In this document: positions 37,044 through 48,528 of the stretch, piece after piece
How the letters are laid out: the number at the start of each line of letters is the position of its first letter
Numbering within the stretch: the stretch's first letter is position 1
NCBI GenBank assembly: GCA_010015675.1
Contig: ML976995.1
Span: forward strand, 62,001-126,000
Direction: 5' to 3'
Length of the DNA: 64,000 nucleotides
Source: Byssothecium circinans
Taxonomy: Eukaryota > Ascomycota > Dothideomycetes > Pleosporales > Massarinaceae
Translations under genes and position numbers: made by a program
Notes under the pieces: generated by a model
Seen by the model: the letters and a program-made list of their open reading frames with translations, nothing else
Databases searched by the model: none
What the model was told of the DNA's origin: nothing

Positions 37044-40000
37044 GGTGTCTGCTTTGCTCTTCTTTTCTTCTGTGCTTCGAAGTGCCTCGCTGATCGTGTG
37101 CTTTAAAGCCTGATTGTCGATGGCCCGCTCGGTCGTTGCTCAAATAATGCGACTCTTTTGCTTCTCGCAAAAGAAACCGATGGTGAAAGCTATCCGCGGC
37201 TGAGGGAAAACTGGGAGTGGGTGGCAGTGGATAGCAATTGCAGGGTTGGAATTGAGATGGCACGAGGTAGAAGCGTGGTGCTAGGCGCTAGTGTGGAGTG
37301 TGGGCGTGGTGAGCAAGTGTGCTCTGCGCTGTATAAGTAAGCCGTGTTGATGTTTATCGCGTTCACCACGGAAACCGGTACGCGGGACCAGACATGCGGC
37401 ACGAGCCACTCGCATCCCGCGCCCGCGTTTGGTGCCACATGGGCCAATCGGCGCGCGTCAGATTCGCGATGTTTGATACAGCGCTCCGCACCGCCGCATT
37501 TGATTTGACGAGGAGGTGTGGACTTTATGGAGCCTGGGGGTGGTTTCTGTTCTAAATGGTTGGGGAAGGATCAGAGAGGAGGTTGGAGGAATGGATGGAT
37601 GCGCTGTGCTGGATCGCGAAGAGATCGCGGATTAGGAACGTTAGGTGCAGGGTGTGATGTGAAATAATGGATGAGTCTAACAGGTACTACTGCTGCTTCT
37701 TAGATGCTTTGAAACGAATTACAGTACAGTCCCGTTGCGGATTCGATTGTTCTTGATGTGCACGCATGCTATTATTATTAACCCAATGTCTTCGTCTGGG
37801 TTTCATGATTACGAAAAATGAACACTGCGCTCCTACATGTCGGGTGCATCTAATGCGCGATAACGCTCAAATGACTGCTTCGCAAGAGATTGTTGGTAGA
37901 AAGGTCATTAATTGGAAAGACGAATTAGTGCTTCATACTAATCGTACTTGAAGAGGCCATAGAGGAAAAACCATAAGCTGGATTCACATCTGTAAATTGA
38001 AAATTCATGGTCCTAGTATGGAGCAGCTCCACACACAAGGCGAAACATACGAGAACTAAATGTTTCCTTCTGCGTTCACTGGGGCATTTCAAATCTACAA
38101 ACTCCTAAAGCGTTTCTTCAATCCTTCCCTAAGGTTTCGTCAAACTCCTCCGAGCGTCCATGCATCGATCCTTCGGTGCAAATTAATCCTGCCCGTTATA
38201 TATCCGAGCAGCATTTGTCATTCTGACAAGCATGTCACTACACGCGAAGATGCTTCTTGCGTGCTCATGTTTCGTGATTCAACATTAATCGTGTTTAGTA
38301 TTCTTTCGTCCCTCTCGCTCGCGTTGCTGGCAGGCCAGCCACCGGCCGCTGTGCCGCGTGATCGGACATGCAATTGCGCCTTAGATCGTCGCTCTGCTGT
38401 TGCGGTGCGGCATGGAAGCCCTGGAGATCTCCTACGCCACTGCCGTCGCACATCACTCCCTTCCCATCTCAGTCTGGTCTTCCAAGGTTATTATTTCCGA
38501 CCAAGACAGCACGAGCATTTCCTTCACCCACCCTTTCACTCTCACACTCGCCACCATCGTCTCATTTATCTCTCTCACAATAATGGGTAGAGATTATCTG
38601 CACACCCAACGCCAGCTTTCGTAAGCAGGTATGCTAGGTAGTTTATAGACTGCCGTATATAGACTCGGCACCCTACTTTACCGAATCCAGGTTTACGGCA
38701 TTGGCTGAGACCTGCACCAGCGACCGGGGAGGTCAAACAAAGTGCTTTTGCTACGATAACTGGAAGGTCGAAGACAAAGTGCTTTTTAATCATCGTCGTA
38801 CGATAACGCAAGCAGGACAGTCGGTGTACTACTCCACTCAGGCCCAATTTGCAATGTTGCGCGAGGACCTGCAGGTAGTGGTGGAGAGAGCGGAAGAGTT
38901 CGCGCTCGAGCTTCCACTAATGCCGATGTTGCAGCATCGCTGGAAATATCAGGTTAGCCGTTATAATAAGGGAGAATGCATGATGCAACGTTAAAGATGG
39001 GTCGGACTTCTGGGTTAGGTAGGAGCCAGGCTATCTATCGATCGAAACATTCGATATTCGATAAATAATGAGAGCGCAAGGTGAGTAACGAGCTATGCCG
39101 ACGGCAGTTTTGAGGCAACGCCGGCCAGACCAGCCTCGTCGCATCGAGCGGGAGCGCCTACGATGGTAGCGTAATAGATGGGTATCGGCATCAACACCCG
39201 CGGCCGCACGGAACGTCTTCTGCAAGTAGGCCGGAATGGGTGATAATTAAGAACCGAGGGAATGAAAAGAGAACGGCGACCAGCCCCATTCTTGAGATGT
39301 GCTTAGAGCGGTTCCGCGTACGGTTCCTGCATACTTTCACTTTTAAGTGGTGGAGCACCGAAATAGAAGTTCGTGTACCCGTACCGCGTCGTATGCGGTC
39401 GTACGCAGGACCAGCCAGCGGTTTTCTAGAATGGTGATCCGGTGACTGTGGGTTGTGGTACTTCATCTATGTACCCTACGACGGTCAACGTCAACTTTAA
39501 TATAGAGAGGACGGGGTCCGGGGTGCCATATTGCGTGGCGGAAAGCTTCCATGACGCGGGGAGACAGCGTATTGAGGGGCACGATCTGAAGTTATGGGGG
39601 TGGAAATATTTCTGTTGTGATATCGTTTGCCTCAGCTGAGGGGGCCGGTGGTGAGTCAGTTGGTAGGCAGTTTGTAGAGTTGAGAGGCATGGGAGGCAAT
39701 GAAGTGCTGGTTCATGCAGGCCAGCGTCCCGCCGCGGGAGAGCAACGCACCACCACGAGCACCTTGCTGCAGTCGAAGGTTACTCATGCACATGCAAAGT
39801 AACGATCTGTACATGCCGGTTAATCCTGCTGGCCGTCGAGCCGATGGCGCATCTCGCTCCGGTGGAATTTTCTAGTCGTCTCTCGACTCTTATCACGCCT
39901 TTTCCTCATAGACTGCACTGGGATCCTAGTGTTGGCTTGCTGATGGCATAATTATGCGGCAGTTCTCAAGAAGAAGATTTGGACGGTTCACAGTGTCGGA

Positions 40001-41533
40001 GTTCGTTCTTCTGCGGGAGTTTCCAAGAGGGCCGAGAGGGTGGGTTAGTGATACAGTCGTTGGGGGTTGGCCTCCGGGTGCTCAATCAGCAGACGTCCCC
40101 CGCCGCTGCACTGCTGATTGAGCGTCAATATCGTCTCGAAATGTCTGAGCCCGAAGCAGGCTCGCAATTAGCAATATACTCCAGAGTACGGGCGTTCATC
40201 CACTATTCACTCATTCACCGCGTCTCCTCGGCCAATGTTTCCGGGCAATCATTATTCAATGCGGGGCTGGTTCGTGGACAGGGGCTAGATCAAAATTACG
40301 ACAAAGTCCCTGTCCTGGCCGTCGTGGCGCCTCCCGATCAAGCTAACCTACCCACCCACCACCACTCCCGGCTAACCACCACTTCCGCCCTTCCTACTGA
40401 CGAGTGCGCCGAACCGCGAGGGCGGATGACAGCCTTGGCGCCCATGAGGGTGCTTTTGCTCGTCAGCTGCCAGAAAGCCGCGGATCATCATCATCGATCA
40501 TCTGGGTGATGAAAGGGCAGAGGACAAGGCAGTGTGAGGCAATGTGAGGCAGAGGGCCGGGCGCTCCTGTGGGGCTCAAACATCGCACAGGTGCGCCGAC
40601 ACTCGAAACAGGAACGCCAACACAGCACATGCCCGGTCCTGCTGGCTGGCGCCGAATGGCCAGGGCTGCGAGGTCGCGAGACAGGGCCCGGCAGCCAAAT
40701 TCCGCCCGGCTCGTTTTTTAAACGCGCCCCCATTTGCTCATGCGCTGCCACGAGCCATACGCATGCAGTGTCAGCATAGCGTAGCGGCCATGGAGACTCG
40801 GCACCAGACTCAGCGCAGCGAGTGACAATGGCAGTGCAGAGAGAGAGGAACAGAGTTGAAAATCAGTCGGAGATTGACATATAGAGAGTGATGCGTCAGG
40901 ATCAGGCACAGCAAACAACACACCGCCATAAATGCATCCTGTTTGGGTCGGAATGGTCAAGCATATTAGTATTATTAGTGTAGCACGCGGTGCCAATTGT
41001 CGGCGTAATCGCTCTAATCGCTCTATGCCTCGACCGCCCTCGACCGGCACCACCACCGTGGAGGCATGCATCCTTACCCAACACCACCCAACACCTCTCT
41101 GCCTCCTCTCTACCTCCTCCCTCCTCCTCCCTCCTCCGCCTGCCTTCTCAAGTGCTGCCGTGAAGACTCACAGAATCCCTCGTCCTTCATTATTCTTTTC
41201 GTGACGGCCAATCGTTTCAGCACCGTACTTTAGCACCCGTGCGCCTCGCACCTTGCTCGCTCGATTCCGGGTCCATCGCGCTATGACAGTCTGACCTTGT
41301 CTGGCCTTGTCTGACCGTCTTCCGAGCAGCGAGCCCTTTGTTCTCTCCTCGTCTCCCTCGACGCCTGTACCGCACGCCAGAAGCTCTGTGACGGGCCTCC
41401 TCCCAGCCCGACAAGTGCTTGTGACTGAGTGCCTGGGTGCTCTCTCCATGCATCATTTCCCTTGACGACCTCTGGGTGCGAGACTCACACCTCGTTCCAA
41501 CGAATTCCACGACAATCCGCCGAACCCCTCCGG
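37044..41533. other. Intergenic, 4.5 kb, one weak ORF
   Basis: Upstream of the E2 gene and of ELL. Apart from the weak ORF at 38412-38624, nothing is supported. A CT-rich block (about 41095-41145) lies upstream of ELL and fits a fungal pyrimidine-rich promoter. Confidence 0.4.
38412..38624 (+). CDS. Possible small membrane protein, unknown
   Basis: A 70-codon frame starting MEALEISYATAVAHH. Its codon use resembles the real genes here (GCC, CTG, GAG, ATC, TCC frequent) and it contains one likely membrane helix, FTLTLATIVSFISLTIMG. A GTAAGC at the stop codon could be a splice donor, so the protein may continue, but I found no convincing next exon. I recognise no family. It may be a chance ORF. 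Confidence 0.25.
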   Translation: MEALEISYATAVAHHSLPISVWSSKVIISDQDSTSISFTHPFTLTLATIVSFISLTIMGRDYLHTQRQLS

Positions 41534-43799
41534 ATGGCGACCTCTCTGCTTCCCACGGGTGGCATTGCCCTCCTGGGGGCTCCCGACAGCGACATCGGGT
41601 CCCGGGTTGCCAAACCCTCCCCCATCCAAGCCATGCACGTTGAGATGACCCAGGATATTGTCGACGAGCTCCTCGAGAGCATGAGGAGCGGGAAGCCGCC
41701 GCAGATTCTCTTTGGACGCACTCCTGTATGTGCAAATTTTCTTTGCAAACCTGTGGGGCAGCAATTGTTTGTCGTGTAGTGGTGGGGGGCGCTGGTGAAG
41801 GAACGAGCCTGGCTAACCAACCCACAGCAACTCAAGTACGGCGACAAAACCCACCCACTGCACACGAGCTCCGACAGCGGCAGATATGAATTGTACCAAA
41901 CCAGCGGGGCTGGCCACGACGAAGACCATCTCGAGTTTAGTAGCTTGATCAACCACAGCTTGATTGTAGAAAAGGCTGAGGCTGTGACGGCGGGTGTAGA
42001 CACGGCGCTGGAACAGCTGAAGAGCAGCATGGCAGCGATGAAAGAGTTGAAGCAAGCCAACAAGTATGCCTCCCCGGTATCTGCTGGCTGTGCTCCTGGC
42101 ATCGAGACAGCGGGCATTCTGTCGTCCTGCGCTGCGCTGCGCTGCGATGCACCACCTGCAATTGATGAACCGAGACTAACAGCTGCTGCTCTGTAGGACC
42201 ATCGTCGGCGACACGACTCCCATGCGTACTCCGGGCCATCGCCGCGTGCCCTCGAAGAATTTTGCCCAGCACCTCGCTCCTTCCGGCGTGTCGTCACCAC
42301 GGTTGAGCGTCCCTTCCTCGCCCATGAATAAGCGACCTCCCACCTCGCAGCCCGGCAGCGCCCACGATGCTATTGTAAATGCTCTTCGCGTCCCTCTCAT
42401 CCACCTGCTTGCCGTGCGGCCTTCCAAAGAAGCATCGCTCGCTGTCATCTGCCGCACCTCGCTGGCTGTCGTGCGAGACCTGCTTCCCAAGGTCGCCAAA
42501 CGCTCCGCCGATGACGCGGAGAAGTGGCAGCTGACTGACAAGTCGTTCCGTGAATTGAACCCCTACAAATTCCCTTACAAGACCTCTGAAGACCGAGAAC
42601 AAGCCATCAGCAGCGCAATCAAGTCGTTTGATCGCCTGCGTCTAACCAAGGATGACAAGCTTTGGCAAATTCTCTTACCGCGTGAGGAGCGAGGCCAGGG
42701 CAAGTGCCTCTCGCGCCTGAACGTGAAGGCTCCCGAACCAAAAGCCGCCAAACCTTCGACGCCGCTGCACAAGATGCCGAAGCTTAACGACAAGAAGCCC
42801 ATCGTCAAGAAGGCGGAGCCTAAGGACGCCGAGAAGAAGCCCAAGGAAGTGAAGGATGCAGAGTCCAAACTAAAGCGCCAGGTGAAGGACAAAAAGGTGA
42901 AGCAGCTTAAGCAAGTGACGGACGCCCCGGTGAAGGCGGCCAGCACGACACCCAAGGTTCCTGCCACCGCACCCACCGACCGCTACAAACCTTCCGAAAC
43001 TGCCAAATCTCGCAACAAGAAGCCAGCACCTGCCACCGAAACCACTTCATCGCCGCGCGTGAAGCCCAAAATGTCTGCCCGCGATCTACAGCGTGAGCGT
43101 GAACGCGAACGAGCGGTCCGGCCTCCCAAACCAGCCATGCCTATCAACACCAAACCGAAGAACCCATCGCCTCTCTCCGCATCACCGCCGGTCAATGCCA
43201 GTGACTTTGAAGACAACCACCCAGTCCACAGAGCGCTGGCTGCCGCTCCCTCACCAGCGAAGACGCCGTCCGGCAACTCTGACCGCGGACTGAAGCGCAA
43301 GGCCAATGATCTCGACAGCGACATCCACAACCACAACCTCTCCGCCAAGAAGCCACACCTCGATCGCAGCACGCCCAACCATGTGCCCGCCGGCACAAAT
43401 GGTCGCCTAAACGGCACCACGCCCTCCACCAATGGCTCCCACAAACGCAGCTCCGATGGTTCCTCTTCCTCTACGCCGACATCTAAGGTTCGTAAAGTCA
43501 CCAACATCAACACCTCACTCGCCTCCCGATACCCAAACAGCCACTCCCAGATCTCGCCCAGTGACGCATCGTCTTCGCAGACTTCGCCATCAGTGCCGAG
43601 CCTCAGCTTCCGCCAGACCGTCGAGCTGAGTCAGAAGTTCCAAAAGTACTACAAGCGGTATGAAGATCTGTACTGGCAGCTGACGGAATCGGCGACGCCC
43701 CCGACGGAGGCCCAGAGGAACGATTTGCTGAAGATGCACAAGAAGCTGGAGGAAATGAAGAGGGAGATCAAGGCTGGTGCCCACGGTACTCACCGATGA
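41534..43799 (+). CDS. ELL-type RNA polymerase II elongation factor
   Basis: Three exons, 41534-41725, 41828-42063 and 42197-43799; 2031 nt, 676 residues. The N-terminal fungal ELL domain spans the first 150 residues (SPIQAMHVEMTQDIVDELLE, LKYGDKTHPLHTSSDSGRYE, EFSSLINHSLIVEKAEAVTA). A helical block at about 170-290 (LIHLLAVRPSKEASLAVICR, KWQLTDKSFRELNPYKFPYK) matches the ELL winged-helix region. A long Lys/Pro/Ser-rich disordered linker follows. The last 60 residues (QKFQKYYKRYEDLYWQLTE and LLKMHKKLEEMKREI) form the occludin/ELL homology coiled coil. ELL raises the catalytic rate of RNA polymerase II by suppressing pausing. Intron 2 (133 nt) is long for this window and has a CTAAC branch. 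Confidence 0.85.
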
Positions 43800-44366
43800 T
43801 GAGAGAGGTTGGTCAATGAGGAATGAACCACGATAACAAGGACATCATTCACGGCCGACGGGTCAGACTGCAGGTTCACCCCGCGTACATCATCTGACCA
43901 TCCCTTCCTTGGAAGACGTGTGCTCTGTCTTTTCTGGGGTATTTTTTTTTTGTTTTTGTTTTGCATATTGGCGGGCATGACATCTGGATCGTGGAGTTTT
44001 CATCCTACTTGATTGGGTTTTTCCTTTTACTGCGCTATACCTATCATACCTACTACATGTAGTGTGTGGTGCTCCTCACGTATGGAGGCACCGGCGTCTA
44101 GTCACGATATCATGATGCATAATGGATAAACAAAAGTGAACGGTAGTCAAATTACTTGGCTTGGGCGGTAGAGTCCTTCACTCGAGCAGGCGAGGTGGCG
44201 GGGAGTTTGACAATTCAGACTTGAGTTTGAACCGAATCGTATGTAAGATAGCAAATACAAAAATCAATACAAAATACTTAATTAAAGATGAAAAGCGCAT
44301 ACAGCTCTTATCGCCTTGATTACTTTATTCAAGCTGCATGTATGTCATGCAATAAATAGCTTGTAC
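43800..44366. other. Intergenic between convergent genes, 567 bp
   Basis: 3' flanks of ELL (+) and the DUF2237 gene (-). T-run at about 43940-43960. No gene supported. Confidence 0.4.
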
Positions 44367-44804
44367 CTAACCTTCCCTATCTACAGCAAACTTCCTTAAG
44401 TCGTCCAACTTGACTCCCTCCAACGCCCGCTCATTCGTGGCCTTTAGCACCACCCTAGGCACTTTCTTATCATCATCGCCCGTGCGCGCATCAAAAGCTT
44501 CCTTCCACCGGTTGACGCAGAGACACCATTTACACCCGTCCGTTAGGCCCGCGCTGCGGAGATCGTTGCCGCGGCTGGCGCTAAAGTCAAGGAATTCGTT
44601 TGTTACGATACCTGTGGGGGATGGGTGAGTTGTGGGAGGTTGCGGGGTATGGAGATGAGTGGGGAGGGGAGGGAAGGAGTGGGATGTGGGACGTACCGGC
44701 GACGGAATGGTTGCCGTAGTCGGACCTTGGGACTTCGCAGTAGCCGGTGCGCATGTAACCTGTCAAGGGCCGTGTGCCGTGGATTGAGAGAGGTTTTTGG
44801 AAGA
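44367..44804 (-). CDS. DUF2237 family protein (5' end unresolved)
   Basis: Two exons are clear: 44804-44697 and 44611-44367, joined by an 85-nt GT-AG intron. They encode the DUF2237 fold: VFQKPLSIHGTRPLTGYMRT, YCEVPRSDYGNHSVAGIVT, then FLDFSASRGNDLRSAGL, DGCKWCLCVNRWKEAFDA and VVLKATNERALEGVKLDDL. The Cys-rich W-C-L-C-x-x-R-W motif is characteristic. Function is unknown; members occur in bacteria and eukaryotes. The first exon is unclear. A good ATG (MAIITQPTI, minus strand near 44940) opens a frame that reaches within a few bases of the domain but one base out of phase, and no ordinary donor repairs this. Either the real first exon is farther upstream or there is a frameshift. Confidence 0.8.
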
Positions 44805-46360
44805 CTGGTGAGGGGTTGTTGTTAGTTTTTCATCGTTTGTGGTTGAATAATGCCTTCTTCTCCCTGTGCTTGCAAGATGATTCGAGGATGTGGGTGACAA
44901 GGGGATTAGAGCGGATATCGTTGGCTGTGTAATAATAGCCATTGTTCCTCGCTCTTGCCTCGTTCACGGGATAGGGAGCTCAGGTACTTCGTAGTCGCTA
45001 GCGCTGATGAACACCACATCAGCACTCAGCTCCACAAAATCCGAACACGTTTGGGTAATCCCTGCCCTTTTCTTCTCTTCTCTCGCACTCTTTCAGCTCT
45101 TCGTTAGTTCAGCTCTCCGGACGGCTTTGGATCGGATCGGCAGTAACGCTACACCAGAGGACCCCCGGAGGAAAAGGGTTGAAGTCATTGTTTCAGATAG
45201 AATGGCCCAGGGATCGTTTTTAACACGTCCTCCCGTTTGTGTGATAATAATAGATGCCGTTGCCGTAGGTGTCGCAGTGATTTCCCGCCCCAGCAGCGCC
45301 GGGTCTGCGAGAATGCGCTGTGAATGCAATGCAGGGGAGGCGAAATCTCAAAAAGGGGATTTCGGGTTCCTGCGTCGAGCGGAGTGTACAATGCCAATGG
45401 AAATAATAGGGGATAATAAACGGACGGGTGCACAGGTGGAAGATGAAATCCTCCGAGTCTTACTCACCATTGCGATCCATTCCTTTCATTTCTCTCCCGC
45501 TATTGTTTCCGCGCCTAGGGCCCCTTTCGAGTTTAATATGCACGTCGTGGACTTGTGCGAAGTTGCGCGTAACTTCTTTCTTCGCGAGGGAATTGAAGAG
45601 ACTGCGGAGGAGGCGCATAGAGGTTGCTTAATTGAGGGAATTTTCGAGTCGTGAGGTAAGCCGAGGGTTGATAGCTTAAGGTAGACAAAGTAAAGTGTAA
45701 GGGTGTGATGACGTTACGTCAGCTTGTAGGGCTGAAAATGACGTTTTTACAGGGTTTGGGCCGCGGCGCGTTTGCGGCAAGGCAAGGCAAAGCGAGTGAT
45801 GTGCATGAGTTAATCGCGGATGGGGCCAGGAACGGCGGTAAGGCTGTGGGGTAGTTTGGAACTTATTGGTTTGGTGTGGATATAATATAGCGAGGCTTTG
45901 ATATGGTATTGTGAGGCATTTGAGGTATAGATACTGCGTTTTGTTTTTCGTATGGAGATTGTACCCTTTGAGTGTGATTCGCTTGTGGGACTACTATGCT
46001 AGGCCTTGTTCGGATGATTGATGGTAAACAGTCTGAACCACTTTGAGCGATACATACTCAAGAATCCATGATCAAGATCGATTTTGTACAGTAGACTATT
46101 GTTATAGTTCTCTCCATTCAAGAGCCGGTTCGCATATGAAGTGATCCTATACAGATCGATTCCTCTAGATTTTTGTAAAAACAAACAAACGTAACCTGCA
46201 ACATGGAACAATGAGACCTCAAGTCCTTGACCCTATTCCAGAACAAGCCCTTAATAAACATTCATGCTAACCTCCCAGCAATACTCACAGTTTTCGCCAC
46301 TTCGCTCAGGCTCTTGCTTCATCTTACCTCATCATATCCTTCTCTGGTCTGATTCGAATC
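44805..46360. other. Intergenic, 1.6 kb
   Basis: Should hold the missing first exon of the DUF2237 gene (-). The plus-strand frame 45007-45654 is open for 215 codons, but it has no recognisable domain, so it is not called. Confidence 0.35.
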
Positions 46361-47464
46361 ATGCAACCCTTCCTCAGACCCTCAAAACAGTCACCCTCTT
46401 TCAGAACAAATACACCTGCATCACACATGCGCAATCCAAGTTCCGAGCTCTCCCCAATACAATTACGCTACCTCAACCTCTCCTCCCCATATCACGACGA
46501 CCATCCCTCTCCAACATCGTCGCATAAGACGCCGCGCATATCCACCTCGCGACACGCTTTCGCAGATTTCTGGAAGCGCTTGGGATATGACAGGGTTCAG
46601 AAAGATGAAGATGGCGAAACAGGACACACCGAGGACGAGGATGATGATGATGTAGAGGATGAAGGGGAAGGGTATACAAGGAAACCGCGCTTCAAACATG
46701 TAAGATGGTCCGACAAGATTAGACGGAAAAGAGACAGGAACCAATGGACCCTCCCCTTAATCCTCGTTCTCATTCTCTCCGTCCTCTTAAACCTAGCCCT
46801 CATCTTCAAAGGCCACTCCACTACCACCACAACCGCAACTACCAAGCCCTCGTCCAAACCCTCCCCTACACACCACCACAACACCAAAGACCATCCCGTC
46901 CCCCACGACGCCTTCAGCATGTACGAGCACGGACAAAACTACACATGCTACCACACGCACGAACACGTCTTCATTAGACACCGCGCGTACGAGAGTTTGG
47001 AGAAAAAGTACGACCATCTATGGGACGGTAGTGAGTTGATCGGGAAAAGCAAGGGATATATCCACACTTCGCTCAATCGGCCGGATGGACGGGTTGAAAG
47101 GGCGAGGCTAGCGATGTTCCATCAGCTTTCTTGTCTGGCGAGGATTCGTAGGGTGGTGCAGAGCTCATATCCGTATCATCGGGCTTCTCATGATGTGTTT
47201 GCGGGTGAGGAGGGTAGGAATGGGAAGAGGGAAGATGCGGTTTGGATGGCGGGCATGGATGAACCGGAATGGACATATTGCTTTGATTACTTGCGACAGG
47301 TGCTGCAGTGTCAGGCAGATGATACGATTGAGATTATTCATGAGCTGGAGGGAGCCTGGAGGACGTGGGGATTTGGGTCGAAGAGGCAGTGTAGGGATGC
47401 TGGGTGGTTGTATGATGTTACAGAGTGTGGGGAGGGCGGGTGTAAGGGTGGACCGTTCTTGTAG
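46361..47464 (+). CDS. UstYa-like (DUF3328) membrane protein with altered HxxHC motifs
   Basis: One exon, 367 residues. A long cytosolic part with an acidic run (EDEDDDDVEDEGEG) precedes one membrane helix (LPLILVLILSVLLNLALIF) and a His/Thr-rich stalk. The lumenal part has the DUF3328 layout: YDHLWDGSELIG, then MFHQLSCLARIRRVV, then WTYCFDYLRQVLQCQADDT. UstYa proteins normally carry two HxxHC motifs; here the first reads HQLSC (second His is Ser) and the second has YC where HC is expected. UstYa enzymes oxidatively cyclise ribosomal peptides (dikaritins) and other metabolites in fungi. The missing histidines suggest a changed or lost metal site. I see no precursor-peptide gene nearby. Confidence 0.75.
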   Translation: MQPFLRPSKQSPSFRTNTPASHMRNPSSELSPIQLRYLNLSSPYHDDHPSPTSSHKTPRISTSRHAFADFWKRLGYDRVQKDEDGETGHTEDEDDDDVEDEGEGYTRKPRFKHVRWSDKIRRKRDRNQWTLPLILVLILSVLLNLALIFKGHSTTTTTATTKPSSKPSPTHHHNTKDHPVPHDAFSMYEHGQNYTCYHTHEHVFIRHRAYESLEKKYDHLWDGSELIGKSKGYIHTSLNRPDGRVERARLAMFHQLSCLARIRRVVQSSYPYHRASHDVFAGEEGRNGKREDAVWMAGMDEPEWTYCFDYLRQVLQCQADDTIEIIHELEGAWRTWGFGSKRQCRDAGWLYDVTECGEGGCKGGPFL

Positions 47465-47509
47465 ACATACTGGGTTAACGATCAACCATTTCATTCAGTG
47501 CTTCTTCTC

Positions 47510-48292
47510 TTATTCAACCTCGATAACCCGTCTTCCCTCTTCAACCAACCGCCTCTCAAGACTACACCTCAACACCCTCTTCTCTTTCTCCACCCCGAAT
47601 GCTTTCAATCGATCATCATCCCTATCCCAATACACAGCCCACCCATACCCTCCACTCTCTTCCTCAACAGCGACCATACACTCCTCGTCATTCAACGTCA
47701 ATCCCTGTTCATCGTCTTCCGTCCAGTCCCAGGGCCCTATGATGTGATGTCGTGCTTCGGCGCGGGGCCCGTAGCGCAGCTCCCGCGTCTTTCTATCCGC
47801 GTATATCCAATTCAGTTTCAGTTTCCGGCGTTTTGAGGATTTTGAGGGGGAAGGAGAGTGGTGTGTAGGCGGGATTGTTGAAACGAGGCCGAGGATTGGG
47901 GGTGCGGGGATCGGTCGGTGGGGCAGATCTTGGGTTGGGAAGGGGAGGTAGAAGCCTGTGAAGGGGTGCGGTGGTGGTCCGCCGTCGGGGTCTTCCTTGG
48001 GGAGGTTGGTGTCGGGATCTTTGGGCCAGAGCCATAGCTATACATCCTCAATTAGCTACTTCAACGCGTTGCCGTGTGAAGGTTGATATACCTTCCCATC
48101 TCTCAACACCACCATCGCGCCGTGGACTTCATCACGTTTCCGCGACTTCGCGTCACAAAATACATCGAGGTAGAAAGGTGCCTGGCGCTCTTCGGATTCC
48201 GCTTCTTCGTCAAGGATGCGTTGTTGGTGTACGGCTTCGGAGGCGCCGACCGCGGTGGGAATCGCGGTGAGGGCAAGCAGATCTAGGACCAT
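47510..48292 (-). CDS. Conserved fungal protein of unknown function
   Basis: Two exons, 48292-48092 and 48037-47510; 729 nt, 242 residues. Exon 1 ends KSRKRDEVHGAMVVLRDGK and has QAPFYLDVFCDAKS before it; exon 2 has HPFTGFYLPFPTQ, LNWIYADRKTRELRYG, IIGPWDWTEDDEQGLTL and YGWAVYWDRDDDRL. I know this arrangement (FYLDVFCDA...VHGgMVVLRDGK...NWIYADK.T.ELRYGNR...GPWDWT) as a widespread Pezizomycotina family without an assigned function. No membrane segment is seen. The intron is 54 nt. The 3' end lies 46 bp from the UstYa-like gene, which is convergent. Confidence 0.8.
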
Positions 48293-48528
48293 TTCTTGCG
48301 GGGAATGTGTGATATATTAGAGGTAGATGAGTACAGAGATGAGGAGTGACTAGGCATTGTGTGTATTGTACAGGAGTGGTGTGATGGTTATGGGAGAAAG
48401 TTGGACAAGCTACGCACGATGCTGTCATAGGTGTATGCTAGAACCATCGACAGGGGTACTAAATCCGGCCTAGTATGGACGGAAGCCTTGATCTTCCCCA
48501 CATCGCGCCCTTCGATCCCTCTTCTAGT

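Noticed and set aside
42222..42300. Internal ATG of the ELL gene taken as a start (525 residues)
   Set aside because: Would lose the N-terminal ELL domain, which is present in two upstream exons with correct phases.
45007..45654. 215-codon plus-strand ORF
   Set aside because: No domain; lies where the missing 5' end of the DUF2237 gene may be; kept as intergenic.
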